This document shows, piece by piece, positions 1-7,620 of a stretch of 35,584 nt of DNA; the stretch's first letter is position 1; the number at the start of each line of letters is the position of its first letter. Under the pieces are notes generated by a model. The model had not been told where the DNA came from and did not search any database. It was given only the letters and a program-made list of their open reading frames with translations. A program made the translations under genes and the position numbers. The stretch is taken from positions 1 through 35,584 of the forward strand of contig CAYGZA010000022.1 in NCBI GenBank assembly GCA_964354135.1. Reading direction: 5' to 3'. Source of the DNA: CAYGZA01 sp964354135 (GTDB taxonomy: Bacteria; Planctomycetota; Planctomycetia; Pirellulales; Thermoguttaceae).

Positions 1-55
1 GTCCCTGGTCCCTGGTCCCTGGTCCCTGGTCCCTGGTCCCTGGTCCCTGGTCCCT
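1..55. repeat. 7-bp tandem repeat (gtccctg), about 8 copies
   Basis: The unit gtccctg is repeated perfectly seven times and followed by six bases of an eighth copy. It may continue beyond the left edge. It lies inside the open minus-strand frame of the regulator-like gene and encodes a tail of period seven residues (D-Q-G-P-G-T-R). Because seven is not a multiple of three, a gain or loss of one unit would change the frame downstream. Confidence 0.95.
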
Positions 56-2146
56 CGCCCCCGGTCGCTCCCCGTTGATGGCGATCGCGGCCGTGCGCCG
101 GTCGAGGTCGAGGGTCAACAGAACGTGGTCGTCGATCCGTGCGCCCTGGTCGCGGAGGAACGCGCCCAAGCCCCACGCACGGCCGTCTTTGGCGGCGAGG
201 GTCCCGACGGACCGTCCCTCGTCCGACAGCAGCGCGAACTTGCCGCACACGACGTCCTTCAGCGCGGCCGGCACCGTCACCACCGCGTAGGTGCTGGCCG
301 CCTTGGAGAGCCGGTAGCTGAGCCAGATACGCCCCTCGCCGGTGCGGCCGTGGGCCCGGAGCACCCGCGCAGGCGCCCGCTCCGCCCGGTGCCTGGCGAT
401 CAGCGATTGGACCGTCGCCGGGGTGACCTCCGCGCCCAGGAGGCCGTAGACGCTGTGGCCGTACTGCACGATCACCGGGGAACCGGCGATGAACGCATGG
501 AAACTGAACCGGTTCATCCCGTTGGCTACGCACAGGTCCTCCAACGCGCCTCGCTCCATCACCGGGCCGTGTCGCTTGAGGATCCTGACCAGGCCGGCCT
601 CAACGCCGGTCAGCGCCTCCTCCCAGGACCGCGGCGGGTCGGCAATCACCCAATCCCCTTCCACGCGCACGCCGGGCGTCTGGCGGCAGAACTCCAAGAG
701 CACCCGATCCGGCGGCGGGACCCGCCACATCCGCCGGTTGCGGCAGACGGCGGCCGCCAAGCTCGCCACCCGGATCCGCTCGGTCACCGCCAGCACCTTG
801 TCGAGTGCCTTGGGCAGCCCGTGCTTGGCGATCGTAAGCAGCCGGAACCAGCCCGCCTCCCGATCCAACCACCGAAAACCCTCGACCAGCTGCAGCGTTT
901 CCCTGACCATCGCCGGCAAGACCCGCCCAGGCCATCGGCCCGAAAGCAACTCGACGATCCGATCCACCGTGGCGATGCCGTGGTAGTAGACTTCCTTCTT
1001 GGCGGCCTCGACGATCGCCGCAGGGGCAGCGCACTCGACGGGCCGCACCGCCAGACGTTCCGTACCCACGGCGACCATCCGGAAGGGGACCGGCCGCCTG
1101 AGGAGCCTCGCGGCGCCGGCGACGTTTTCCAGCGGCAGGCCGACCGCGGTCAGTCCGACCTCCTTCATCTGCTGCTCCAGGGCGGCGACCGAGGCCGGGA
1201 GCCGTTCGTCCAGGAAGGCCAGCGTCCGGTCCATGACCGGGGCCAGGATTCTCGCCGCGTCTTCGCGCTTGACCAGCTTGGCGCAAATCTGCCGCGTCCG
1301 CTCTCGGGTTATTCCGTACCGGGCCCCGATCTCCGCCAACGTATGGCACTTCCCGTCCTTCCAGCCGTAGTAACCGACCACGATCTCCCGATTCCGCGCG
1401 TGGGGCGTGGAAGCGAAGACCTGCGCGAGCTCCTCTTCCAGCGTCCAAACGGGCATGGACACGATTCGCTCGCGGAGCTTGCGAACCTGCTCGGTTGCGT
1501 AGAGGGGATCGGGCGGGTCTTGGCTCCGCGCAGCCAGGTGGTCGGCCAGCTCCTTGGCGTCGTGGGCCGCCACGTCCACCTCGTTGATCAGGGGCCCGAA
1601 GCGGGGATCGTCCCGGCGGGCCAACACTGCCTCGGGGACGGCCGCCAGGCGCTCCGCCTCGGCCGTCAGTTGGCGGTCGAGTGGATTCTCCCTCGCCAGC
1701 AGCGACTCCAGAGCGCTCAGAAGGTCCACCAGACACCGGGGACCGAAGGCCCGAAACGACAGGATCTGCCCGATCGTCTGATCCCCCAATAGCTGGGAGT
1801 TCGCCTCAAACCCCTCCCGCGCCAAACAGAGCCGAGTGCGATGCTCCAGCCGAAGCTCGTCCAGCCTGACCCAGCTCGGAGGACGCGGAAAATGACGATG
1901 CTGAAACACCTTTCGGGCACATCCGGCCGCAACGTGGTGAACGACGACTTCCGAAAGCTCGGATATCAACTCCGGGTGCAACTCCTCCCAGACCGTCTCG
2001 TCCAAGTCGGCCAGCCTCATCCCCTCGAACGGAGTACCAGCAACCAGGTGCTTGGGGATGCTCTCCATGAGAGCGGGGCTGAGCGTGGCCGGTGCGATCC
2101 TCTGGCCGGGCCGCGGATAGCGGTTTGCCCCCTTCCGGATCGACAT
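1..2146 (-). CDS. Sigma-region-4-like helix-turn-helix regulator, 3' end beyond window
   Basis: An open minus-strand frame of 715 codons starts at the ATG at 2146 and runs off the left edge without a stop. The start is supported by a GGAGGAGG ribosome site about 8 nt upstream. Residues about 118-140 (LGDQTIGQILSFRAFG) resemble the helix-hairpin-helix of the RNA polymerase alpha C-terminal domain. Residues 268-292 (HTLAEIGARYGITRERTRQI) are a sigma-70 region-4-like helix-turn-helix. A later part (LKRHGPVMERGALEDL) looks like a further winged-helix domain. Planctomycetes have large proteins mixing these parts; a role as a DNA-binding transcriptional regulator is inferred. The visible C-terminus runs into the 7-bp repeat. 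It could instead be a nucleic-acid-binding protein unrelated to transcription. The long plus-strand frame opposite it is a coding shadow. Confidence 0.8.
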   Translation of the reverse strand, partial: MSIRKGANRYPRPGQRIAPATLSPALMESIPKHLVAGTPFEGMRLADLDETVWEELHPELISELSEVVVHHVAAGCARKVFQHRHFPRPPSWVRLDELRLEHRTRLCLAREGFEANSQLLGDQTIGQILSFRAFGPRCLVDLLSALESLLARENPLDRQLTAEAERLAAVPEAVLARRDDPRFGPLINEVDVAAHDAKELADHLAARSQDPPDPLYATEQVRKLRERIVSMPVWTLEEELAQVFASTPHARNREIVVGYYGWKDGKCHTLAEIGARYGITRERTRQICAKLVKREDAARILAPVMDRTLAFLDERLPASVAALEQQMKEVGLTAVGLPLENVAGAARLLRRPVPFRMVAVGTERLAVRPVECAAPAAIVEAAKKEVYYHGIATVDRIVELLSGRWPGRVLPAMVRETLQLVEGFRWLDREAGWFRLLTIAKHGLPKALDKVLAVTERIRVASLAAAVCRNRRMWRVPPPDRVLLEFCRQTPGVRVEGDWVIADPPRSWEEALTGVEAGLVRILKRHGPVMERGALEDLCVANGMNRFSFHAFIAGSPVIVQYGHSVYGLLGAEVTPATVQSLIARHRAERAPARVLRAHGRTGEGRIWLSYRLSKAASTYAVVTVPAALKDVVCGKFALLSDEGRSVGTLAAKDGRAWGLGAFLRDQGARIDDHVLLTLDLDRRTAAIAINGERPGARDQGPGTRDQGPGTRDQG

Positions 2147-2190
2147 GATGACGCCTCCTCCAGCCCAGACGGGCTCGATTTGGAGTCCGT

Positions 2191-2219
2191 ATTGTAGCTG
2201 ACTCCCCCAGCCGCGAAAA
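2191..2219 (-). promoter_or_regulatory. Possible promoter of the regulator-like gene
   Basis: On the minus strand a TACAAT box (2196-2191) lies about 45 nt before the ATG at 2146. Seventeen bases upstream is TTTTCG (2219-2214), a poor -35 match. Only the -10 box is convincing. Confidence 0.3.
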
Positions 2220-2271
2220 GGGTCCGCACTCAAAGTTCGACCATCGGGGAAAACCGCACCCGCCCGAAGAA

Positions 2272-2616
2272 TCAACCCGGCGGCCAACCGAATTCGCGCC
2301 CCCCCAAGAGGTGGAAATGAAGGTGCATGACCACCTGCCCCGCATCGGGTCCCGAGTTGGTCACCACGCGGTACCCGCCCGACAGCCCGAGTTGTGCCGC
2401 AATCTTAGCCATCGCCACGAACAAGTGGCCCACCAGGGCCTCATCCTCCGCGACAACCTCGCTGGCGGAGGTAATCTCCTTCTTGGGAATCACGACAAGA
2501 TGGACCGGCGCCTGCGGGTGGATGTCGCGAAACGCCAGGCAGAGATCGTCTTCGTACACGATTTCCGCCGGGAGTTCCCGGTCGATGATCTTCTTGAAAA
2601 TCGTCTTCGCGGCCAT
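2272..2616 (-). CDS. HIT family hydrolase
   Basis: This 114-residue protein is a complete HIT-domain protein of the HINT/PKCI type, the usual length for bacterial members. The signature HLHFHLLGG near the C-terminus (residues about 98-106) is the histidine triad HxHxHxx that carries out nucleotidyl transfer or hydrolysis. The N-terminal KIIDRELPAEIVYEDD and the central HLVVIPKKEI are typical of the family. Family members hydrolyse purine nucleoside phosphoramidates or acyl-adenylates in the cytosol; the substrate here is unknown. The ATG at 2616 follows the TAA stop of the Trm112-like gene (2622-2620) by three bases, so the two genes are probably co-transcribed and translationally coupled. 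Confidence 0.93.
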   Translation of the reverse strand: MAAKTIFKKIIDRELPAEIVYEDDLCLAFRDIHPQAPVHLVVIPKKEITSASEVVAEDEALVGHLFVAMAKIAAQLGLSGGYRVVTNSGPDAGQVVMHLHFHLLGGREFGWPPG

Positions 2617-2619
2617 GGC

Positions 2620-2877
2620 TTACTCAAGTTGCTCCAACGGGATCGCCTCATCGATCAGCAGCACCGGAATGCCCTCCACCACGGGATACAACAGGGTCCC
2701 ATCGTCGCGGATCAATCCTTCATCCACCCGTGACCGAACCGGCTGACCGACCTTGTTCTTGAGCTTCCCTTCGGCCACGGCCTCGTTGAGCCGAGCCACG
2801 AGCGACTCCTCGGCCAGATGGAGGCCGGTCCGGTTCTCCGGGCAAACCAGGAGTTTCAGCAACCCGGGATCGATCAT
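2620..2877 (-). CDS. Trm112-like protein with a reduced zinc motif
   Basis: This 85-residue protein resembles the Trm112/YcaR family: an N-terminal LLKLLVCPENRTGLHL and a C-terminal YPVVEGIPVLLIDEA, both diagnostic in placement. Family members are small zinc-ribbon-like proteins that support methyltransferases or accompany lipid A and cell-envelope genes. Only one cysteine remains in the N-terminal motif, where many relatives have CPxC, so metal binding may be lost. I chose the ATG at 2877 over a TTG at 2895 because a GAGGGTG ribosome site lies about 7 nt upstream and family members begin at this point. It is followed after three bases by the HIT gene. Confidence 0.85.
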   Translation of the reverse strand: MIDPGLLKLLVCPENRTGLHLAEESLVARLNEAVAEGKLKNKVGQPVRSRVDEGLIRDDGTLLYPVVEGIPVLLIDEAIPLEQLE

Positions 2878-3258
2878 GGGGTCACCCTCGCACAATGGAG
2901 CGTGCCTGTTGCGGACCGATAGTGCCGTTTTTCCGCCCCCCCGATTGCGGCCACTTCAGGATGGCGAATCCGCCGGTACTTTGCAAGTGGGTCCAACCTA
3001 CCCCCTCGGCCCGCCGGTGTCCCGCTACGGGGTTGGATTGCGGGGCATTATCCCTTCTCGGATCCTCTTCCGCGGGTAGCCTGGGGCGGGTAATTGGAGA
3101 AAGCCTCCGGAAAACTCCGATGATGAGGAAGAGGGCCAGCGCGCGGGGGTTCCCCCAGGGGCGCAGGGACGGACCTTCCTCCGGCGCGACTTCCCCCTCC
3201 TTGCCCACGGTTCCCCCAGGGGCGCAGGGACGGACCGACCCTCTTCCAGGAGGTGAAT
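2878..3258. other. Divergent intergenic region
   Basis: The 381 bases between the minus-strand Trm112-like gene and the plus-strand secreted-protein gene hold no convincing gene. They contain a pair of 28-bp direct repeats (separate entry) and the AGGAGG ribosome site of the downstream gene at 3248-3253. No clear promoter was seen for either direction. Confidence 0.7.
3148..3236. repeat. 28-bp direct repeat, two copies 61 bp apart
   Basis: A 28-base string beginning ggttcccccaggggcgcagg occurs identically at 3148-3175 and 3209-3236. The second copy ends 22 bases before the ATG of the secreted-protein gene. The ccccc/gggg core could fold into a short hairpin. The function is unknown. Confidence 0.9.
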
Positions 3259-3867
3259 ATGAGCCGTGGTCTGCTGGCGGCCGCCGTCTTGGCCCTCGGG
3301 TTGGTGTGCCTCCGCCAGAGCCGGGGGGACGAACTCCGCTATTACGAGCAGAACGGGATCACCTACTGCGAGGTCCGCCGGACCGCCGACCGGCCGGTCC
3401 CGGAAGCCGGCGGCGTCCCACGGCCGTACACCGTGTACCGGGAACAGGTGACCACCGAGATCGGGCAGACGGTCCGCACCTACTGGACGCCGGTAACGGA
3501 GTACTCCTGCGAGTCCTATTGGGTCAACCGTTGGAACCCCTTTGCCGAGCCGTACCAGGCCTACCGGTACGTCCCGCGGACGCGATGGGAGAAGAAGACC
3601 GAAGTGGTCCGGGTGCCGGTGACTTGCCGCCGCCTGGTGCCGGAGACGCTCGCCGCTCAGACCGCCGCGCCGTCGCGCCAAGGCCCTCGTCAGGAAGTCG
3701 TGGCGCGGTATGCCGTGAGCGGCACTTCCGCCTGGACGGCGATGACTCCCGCGGCGATGCCGGGAGCGGCGGGGCAAGAGCCGGTCGGCGGGCTGCTGCG
3801 GTTTGACGGCGACCCGCCTCGCTACGGCCGCAAACCGGCCTGGTCGGCCGGCGACACGCCCCGCTGA
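3259..3867 (+). CDS. Small secreted protein, unknown function
   Basis: This 202-residue protein begins with a short signal peptide (MSRGLLAAAVLALGLVCL), so it is probably exported. The ATG at 3259 lies 5 nt after a perfect AGGAGG ribosome site; a GTG at 3253 in the same frame overlaps that site and is less likely. The mature part is rich in Tyr, Arg, Val and Thr, with alternating beta-type stretches such as YTVYREQVTTEIGQTV and YRYVPRTRWEKKTEVVRVPV. Three cysteines are visible in the mature part. Tyrosine-rich exported proteins with this look are common in planctomycetes. I recognise no enzymatic domain. Neighbours give no functional hint. Confidence 0.8.
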   Translation: MSRGLLAAAVLALGLVCLRQSRGDELRYYEQNGITYCEVRRTADRPVPEAGGVPRPYTVYREQVTTEIGQTVRTYWTPVTEYSCESYWVNRWNPFAEPYQAYRYVPRTRWEKKTEVVRVPVTCRRLVPETLAAQTAAPSRQGPRQEVVARYAVSGTSAWTAMTPAAMPGAAGQEPVGGLLRFDGDPPRYGRKPAWSAGDTPR

Positions 3868-3877
3868 TCCCCGCCGT

Positions 3878-4174
3878 CTAGCTCACGGACTCCGATGGCG
3901 GCCGGCTCAGCCGCGTCGGCCTGGTGACGCACCATTCCTTGGTGAGCGTTTCGAACACCTCGGGGGACTCGTAGCGGATCACATTGTCTGCCTCCGGCAT
4001 CGGCCCGATCAGGCCGCGGAACACCGGCAGGCCCCGCAGGTTCAAATCCGTGCTGCAGTCGTCGATCCCGATCTGCAAGTGACGCCGTAAGAGGTCTTCC
4101 GCCGAGTCGTAGTCCCGGATGCGGATCTGTCCGTCGGCCCCGCGGCTGACAACCCGAAACGTGTGCTTATTCAT
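3878..4174 (-). CDS. Hypothetical small protein
   Basis: This 98-residue soluble protein begins MNKHTFRVVSRGADGQIRIR and has an N-terminal alpha/beta character followed by LRRHLQIGIDDCSTDLNL. I do not recognise a family. A longer frame opens upstream at 4288, but the ATG at 4174 begins the protein-like composition. No strong ribosome site precedes it. It is convergent with the secreted-protein gene, leaving 10 bases between the stops. Its composition is plausible for a real gene, but it has no identifiable homology. Confidence 0.6.
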   Translation of the reverse strand: MNKHTFRVVSRGADGQIRIRDYDSAEDLLRRHLQIGIDDCSTDLNLRGLPVFRGLIGPMPEADNVIRYESPEVFETLTKEWCVTRPTRLSRPPSESVS

Positions 4175-4694
4175 GGAGCAGTCCCTGAGCCGTCTCAACG
4201 TGGAGGTGTTCGGTAAGCTACCGGGTTTATCGGCGAAACTCCCGGCGGCGGCGAAAGCTATCCGCCGGGCCCCACACAGCGATGGCATTTGCGAGAACCG
4301 GCACCGCAGGCGTCCCAGCCAACGTCGTTACGAGCCCTGCCTTTCCGCGCGCCCAGGGGTCCGGAGGGAGCAGTTCTGCCGCCGGCAACGGGCGAACGAG
4401 CCGGACGTGCCGATGACGAGTGACTTAGGGTTTCTGAGGGATGCGCGAGATCCCACCGGGGCCGCCGGTTGTGAGGCTGACGGCGCCCGTCACCCCAACG
4501 GGCCGCGGAAAGGGGGCTGGCTCCGTCGCCTCGCTCGACCCACCCTGCTTCTCCTCGGTCTGGAGGAGACCGTCACCTACCTTAACCGTTGTACCGCTTG
4601 GCCGGAAACACTACACTTCGAGATCGCGGCGGTGAGAACACGAAGTTGTTGTTGGCCGGCCGCTAAGACGTTCGCGACCTGAAGGAGGACTCCG
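4175..4694. other. Intergenic region without a convincing gene
   Basis: These 520 bases separate the divergent hypothetical gene and the serine hydrolase gene. Short frames in it have no protein-like character. It contains the first copy of a 42-bp dispersed repeat (4626-4667) and the AAGGAGG ribosome site (4681-4687) of the next gene. Confidence 0.65.
4626..4667. repeat. 42-bp dispersed repeat, copy 1
   Basis: This segment matches 6058-6099 in the same orientation at 38 of 42 positions, including an unbroken 24-base core that contains ttgttgttggccggccgct. The two copies lie just outside the serine hydrolase gene. Confidence 0.9.
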
Positions 4695-5996
4695 ATGATG
4701 AAGCAATGTACTGCAATGGCGCTATTTCGGCACTCCAAGAAGAACCCTCACCCCAACTTTCTCCCAAAGGGAGACGGCGTCGTCTTGCTCGCCGCCGTGT
4801 TTGCGGTGCTGGCCTGCGCCGGCTCGGTCGTTGCCGCGGAACTCGACCGGGATCGCTTGGCTCGGATCCGTCCGGCCATGCAGGGGTTCGTCGACCGCGG
4901 CGAAATCGCCGGGGCGGTGACACTGGTAGGGCGACACGATCAAGTCGCGAGTGTCGAGGCGGTTGGGTACCAGGACCTCGACAAGAAGACCGCGATGCGG
5001 CCCGACTCGATCTTCCGCATCGCGTCGATGACGAAGCCGGTGACGGCCGTCGGCATCATGATCCTGGCGGACGACGGAAAGCTCTCGGTTGAGGACGCCG
5101 TGGAGAAGCACCTTCCCGAGTTCCGCGGCCTGCGCGTAAAGACCGGCGGCGGGAAGGACGCCGGCGCCAAAGAGGGCGCGCTTAAGAAACCGTCGCGGCC
5201 GATCGCCATTCGCGACCTCCTGACGCACACGTCGGGCATGCCCGGCGGATTGCCGCCCGCACTGGCCGATCTCTACGTGAAGCGGAACCGCACGCTGGCC
5301 GAAGGGGTGAGTCTGTTCGCCGAGCAGCCCTTGGAGTTCGAGCCGGGGACAAAGTGGGCCTACTGCAATATCGGCATCGACACGCTGGGGCGAATCATCG
5401 AAGTGGCTTCGGGGCAGCCGTACGAGGCGTTCCTCCAGAAGCGGGTTTTCGAGCCGCTGGGGATGGCCGATACGACTTTCTTTCCGACGCCGCAGCAACA
5501 GACTCGCCTCGCCGTGACCTACGGCTTGGAGAAGGGCAAGCTCGTGGCGTCCAAAGGCGACATCCTCGGCCTGCCGCCCGGCGCGAAGTATCCCATCCCC
5601 GCCGGCGGCCTCTACTCGACGGCCGGCGACCTGGCCCGGTTCTACCAGATGATGCTCCACCGCGGCACGCTCGGGGGAAAGCGAGTCCTCTCGCCCGAGA
5701 GCGTCCGGACCATGACCCGGGTGCAGACCGGCGGGCTGACTTCCGGCTTCACGTCGGGCATGGGCTTCGGTTTCGGCTGGGCGGTCGTCCGCAAGCCGGA
5801 GGGCGTCACGGAGATGCTCTCTCCCGGGAGCTACGGCCACGGCGGCGCGTTCGGCACCCAAGGTTGGATCGACCCCGAGAAGGACCTCATCATGGTCCTC
5901 ATGATCCAGCGGATCGGCCTGCCCAACGCCGACGCCTCGCCCATGCGCCGGGAGTTGCAGGCGATTGCGGCGTCGGCAGTGGTCCCGGCACGGTGA
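4695..5996 (+). CDS. Exported serine hydrolase of the class C beta-lactamase family
   Basis: This 433-residue protein has the class C beta-lactamase/esterase/DD-peptidase fold. The catalytic SxxK motif is S111-M-T-K114 within FRIASMTKPVTA, the YxN motif is Y223-C-N225 in KWAYCNIGID, and the third motif is H382-G-G in YGHGGAFGTQG. All three boxes are intact, so the enzyme is probably active. Family members range from esterases to D-aminopeptidases, and true antibiotic hydrolysis cannot be inferred. A hydrophobic export segment (VVLLAAVFAVLACAGSVVAA) covers residues about 29-48. Ahead of it is an unusual stretch, KNPHPNFLPKGDG, encoded by a repeat-like sequence. The ATG at 4695 is supported by AAGGAGG 7 nt upstream. 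It stands alone, bracketed by a 42-bp direct repeat. Confidence 0.92.
   Translation: MMKQCTAMALFRHSKKNPHPNFLPKGDGVVLLAAVFAVLACAGSVVAAELDRDRLARIRPAMQGFVDRGEIAGAVTLVGRHDQVASVEAVGYQDLDKKTAMRPDSIFRIASMTKPVTAVGIMILADDGKLSVEDAVEKHLPEFRGLRVKTGGGKDAGAKEGALKKPSRPIAIRDLLTHTSGMPGGLPPALADLYVKRNRTLAEGVSLFAEQPLEFEPGTKWAYCNIGIDTLGRIIEVASGQPYEAFLQKRVFEPLGMADTTFFPTPQQQTRLAVTYGLEKGKLVASKGDILGLPPGAKYPIPAGGLYSTAGDLARFYQMMLHRGTLGGKRVLSPESVRTMTRVQTGGLTSGFTSGMGFGFGWAVVRKPEGVTEMLSPGSYGHGGAFGTQGWIDPEKDLIMVLMIQRIGLPNADASPMRRELQAIAASAVVPAR
4745..4777 (+). repeat. Repeat-like palindrome inside the serine hydrolase start
   Basis: The sequence ccctcaccccaactttctcc followed by caaagggagacgg has the form of the short ctccc-aaa-gggag element found in many bacterial genomes, where its translation gives strings like PSPxPSPKGRG. 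Here it is in frame and encodes NPHPNFLPKGDG just before the signal peptide. Confidence 0.6.
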
Positions 5997-6057
5997 ATCG
6001 TGTCTGGCAACAACTCCCCTATCCCGTCGGCGGGACAGGGGCAGGGGGCGAGGACAC

Positions 6058-6099
6058 GCGGCGGTAAAAACGCGAAGTTGTTGTTGGCCGGCCGCTCAG
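6058..6099. repeat. 42-bp dispersed repeat, copy 2
   Basis: This is the second copy of the repeat at 4626-4667, with four mismatches. It lies between the serine hydrolase gene and the first Uma2 gene. Confidence 0.9.
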
Positions 6100-6197
6100 C
6101 GGTGCGCCCTCGGAGTCTTCTCTGGTCGCGGCGTGTCCGGCGACGTACAATGGATGGAAACGCGGTGCGATGGGTCTTCGATAAGGGGAAAAGAGCA

Positions 6198-6791
6198 GTG
6201 AGAGCCGTCAAGCCTGTGGTTCCACCTCCGATTCGCCAATGGCGCAAGCAGACCGGGGCCGACCACTGGGACGAGATGTGGGAAGGAGTCTTGCACATGC
6301 CGCCGATGCCCAACCGCACCCACCAGGACTTTCAGTGGGCCTTGGAGACGTGGCTGCGGAACCACTGGGCTGAGCCCCGCGGCAACCGCGTGTATCACGA
6401 GGTCAACGTCGCCTCGGTCGGCGGCTGGCCCAACGACTACCGGATCCCGGACCTCGTGTTGTTGACGCCCGATCGTTTCGGCATCGACCACGACGAGTAC
6501 TTCGAGGGTGCGCCGGCCGCCGTGGTGGAGATCCGCAGCCCCGACGACGAGACCTACGAGAAGCTCCCGTTCTACGCCAAGCTCGGCGTGCCCGAGGTAT
6601 GGGTGATCGACCGGAACAGCAAGACCCCTGAGGTCTACGCGCTGTCAGGCGGCGACTACACAAGGCTGAGTCCGGACGACGCGGGCTGGGTTACGAGCAG
6701 GCTTTGCGGCGTTCAGATGCGTGCGGAAGCGGGCGACAAGTTGGCGGTCCAGATCGTCGCGGACCGCAGCACGCGGCGATTGCTGCCGTAG
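6198..6791 (+). CDS. Uma2 family (DUF820) putative nuclease
   Basis: This 197-residue protein begins VRAVKPVVPPPIRQWRKQTG and matches the Uma2/DUF820 family, which has a restriction-endonuclease-like (PD-(D/E)xK) fold and is expanded in cyanobacteria and planctomycetes. Candidate active-site residues are D85 (RIPDLVLL) and E111 (VVEIRSPDDE); the position that is often lysine is R113, so catalysis is uncertain. The end KLPFYAKLGVPEVWVID is characteristic. I chose the GTG at 6198, which has an AAGGGG ribosome site 9 nt upstream and fits family N-termini; the frame is open back to 6000, but that part has no homology-like character and overlaps the repeat at 6058-6099. The cellular role of Uma2 proteins is unknown. 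A second Uma2 gene follows after 27 bases. Confidence 0.88.
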   Translation: MRAVKPVVPPPIRQWRKQTGADHWDEMWEGVLHMPPMPNRTHQDFQWALETWLRNHWAEPRGNRVYHEVNVASVGGWPNDYRIPDLVLLTPDRFGIDHDEYFEGAPAAVVEIRSPDDETYEKLPFYAKLGVPEVWVIDRNSKTPEVYALSGGDYTRLSPDDAGWVTSRLCGVQMRAEAGDKLAVQIVADRSTRRLLP

Positions 6792-6818
6792 GAGCCATCA
6801 GAATCCGGGAGATCGACG

Positions 6819-7484
6819 ATGACTACCGTCGAGCAGATTCAGCGGGAACAGCGGTTTTGCCTTCAGGGCGTCAGTTGGGAGACGTACGAAGACCTGCGGG
6901 CTGCTCCTGAGAACTATCGCGTTCGCATGACCTTCGATCGGGGAGACCTGGAAATGATGTCACCCTCTCAGTTGCACGAGCAATTCGGGTACCTGATCGG
7001 GCGACTGATCGATGTCTGGACGGAGGAGTTGAATACCGACATCAAGAGCTGCCGGACGATGACGTTCAGGAGGGAGGACCTCCAGCGCGGCTTTGAGCCG
7101 GACAATTGCTACTATGTCGGGCATGAGCGCGTTGTGCGGACGAAGGGCGAACTCGACTTCGCGATCGATCCGCCGCCCGATCTGGCGATCGAGGTTGAGA
7201 TCACCTCGCCGGTCATCGACAAAATGTCCCTCTACGCGGCCTTCGGCGTGCCGGAGTTGTGGCGATTCGGTGGCGAGACGCTCCAGGTTTATGAGCTCAG
7301 TACGGCCGGTCAGTACGTGCCTCGCGACGCAAGCATCTGTTTTCCCCAACTCCCCGTCGCGCAGCTCGTCAAGGTGCTGCGGCAAGTGAACACCATGAGC
7401 GAGACTGCCCTGGTCCGCTCGTTCCGCGACTGGGTCCGGACGAGTCTTATGGGATTAGGGCGGGACGTGGGCCCGGCGGAGTGA
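6819..7484 (+). CDS. Uma2 family (DUF820) putative nuclease, second copy
   Basis: This 221-residue protein is a Uma2/DUF820 member of a different subgroup from its neighbour. Family landmarks are DRGDLEMMSPSQLHEQFG near residues 40-57, where DGxLExMSPxxxHE is typical, followed by PPDLAIEVEITSPVIDK with the candidate acidic residues and YAAFGVPELWRF. The ATG at 6819 begins MTTVEQIQREQRFCLQGVSW. The two Uma2 genes lie 27 bases apart in one direction and are probably co-transcribed. They are too different to be a recent duplication. No partner gene is evident. Confidence 0.88.
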   Translation: MTTVEQIQREQRFCLQGVSWETYEDLRAAPENYRVRMTFDRGDLEMMSPSQLHEQFGYLIGRLIDVWTEELNTDIKSCRTMTFRREDLQRGFEPDNCYYVGHERVVRTKGELDFAIDPPPDLAIEVEITSPVIDKMSLYAAFGVPELWRFGGETLQVYELSTAGQYVPRDASICFPQLPVAQLVKVLRQVNTMSETALVRSFRDWVRTSLMGLGRDVGPAE

Positions 7485-7529
7485 CCTGGGGAAACGGGCA
7501 CACGTAGCGAGCGGCGGAAAGCGACGCGA

Positions 7530-7558
7530 TTGAAAACGCTCCCGCGATGGTGTATGAT
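7530..7558 (+). promoter_or_regulatory. Sigma-70-type promoter of the antitoxin/toxin pair
   Basis: TTGAAA (7530-7535) and TATGAT (7553-7558) are separated by exactly 17 bases, each box matching five of six consensus positions. The antitoxin ATG lies about 60 bases further on. Confidence 0.6.
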
Positions 7559-7620
7559 GAGGGAAGTGCCTGGCATCGGAACACTCTTCTACGTCATACC
7601 GTGAAGGTAGAGGTCGTGTC

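Noticed and set aside
1..55. The left-edge repeat as a CRISPR array
   Set aside because: The units are 7 bases without spacers.
125..1792. A plus-strand frame of 555 codons at the left end
   Set aside because: The opposite strand carries a frame with a ribosome site and helix-turn-helix motifs; this one has no protein-like features.
4695..5996. The serine hydrolase as an antibiotic-resistance beta-lactamase
   Set aside because: The SxxK/YxN/HGG set is shared by esterases and peptidases, and nothing specific to antibiotic hydrolysis or mobile resistance is seen.
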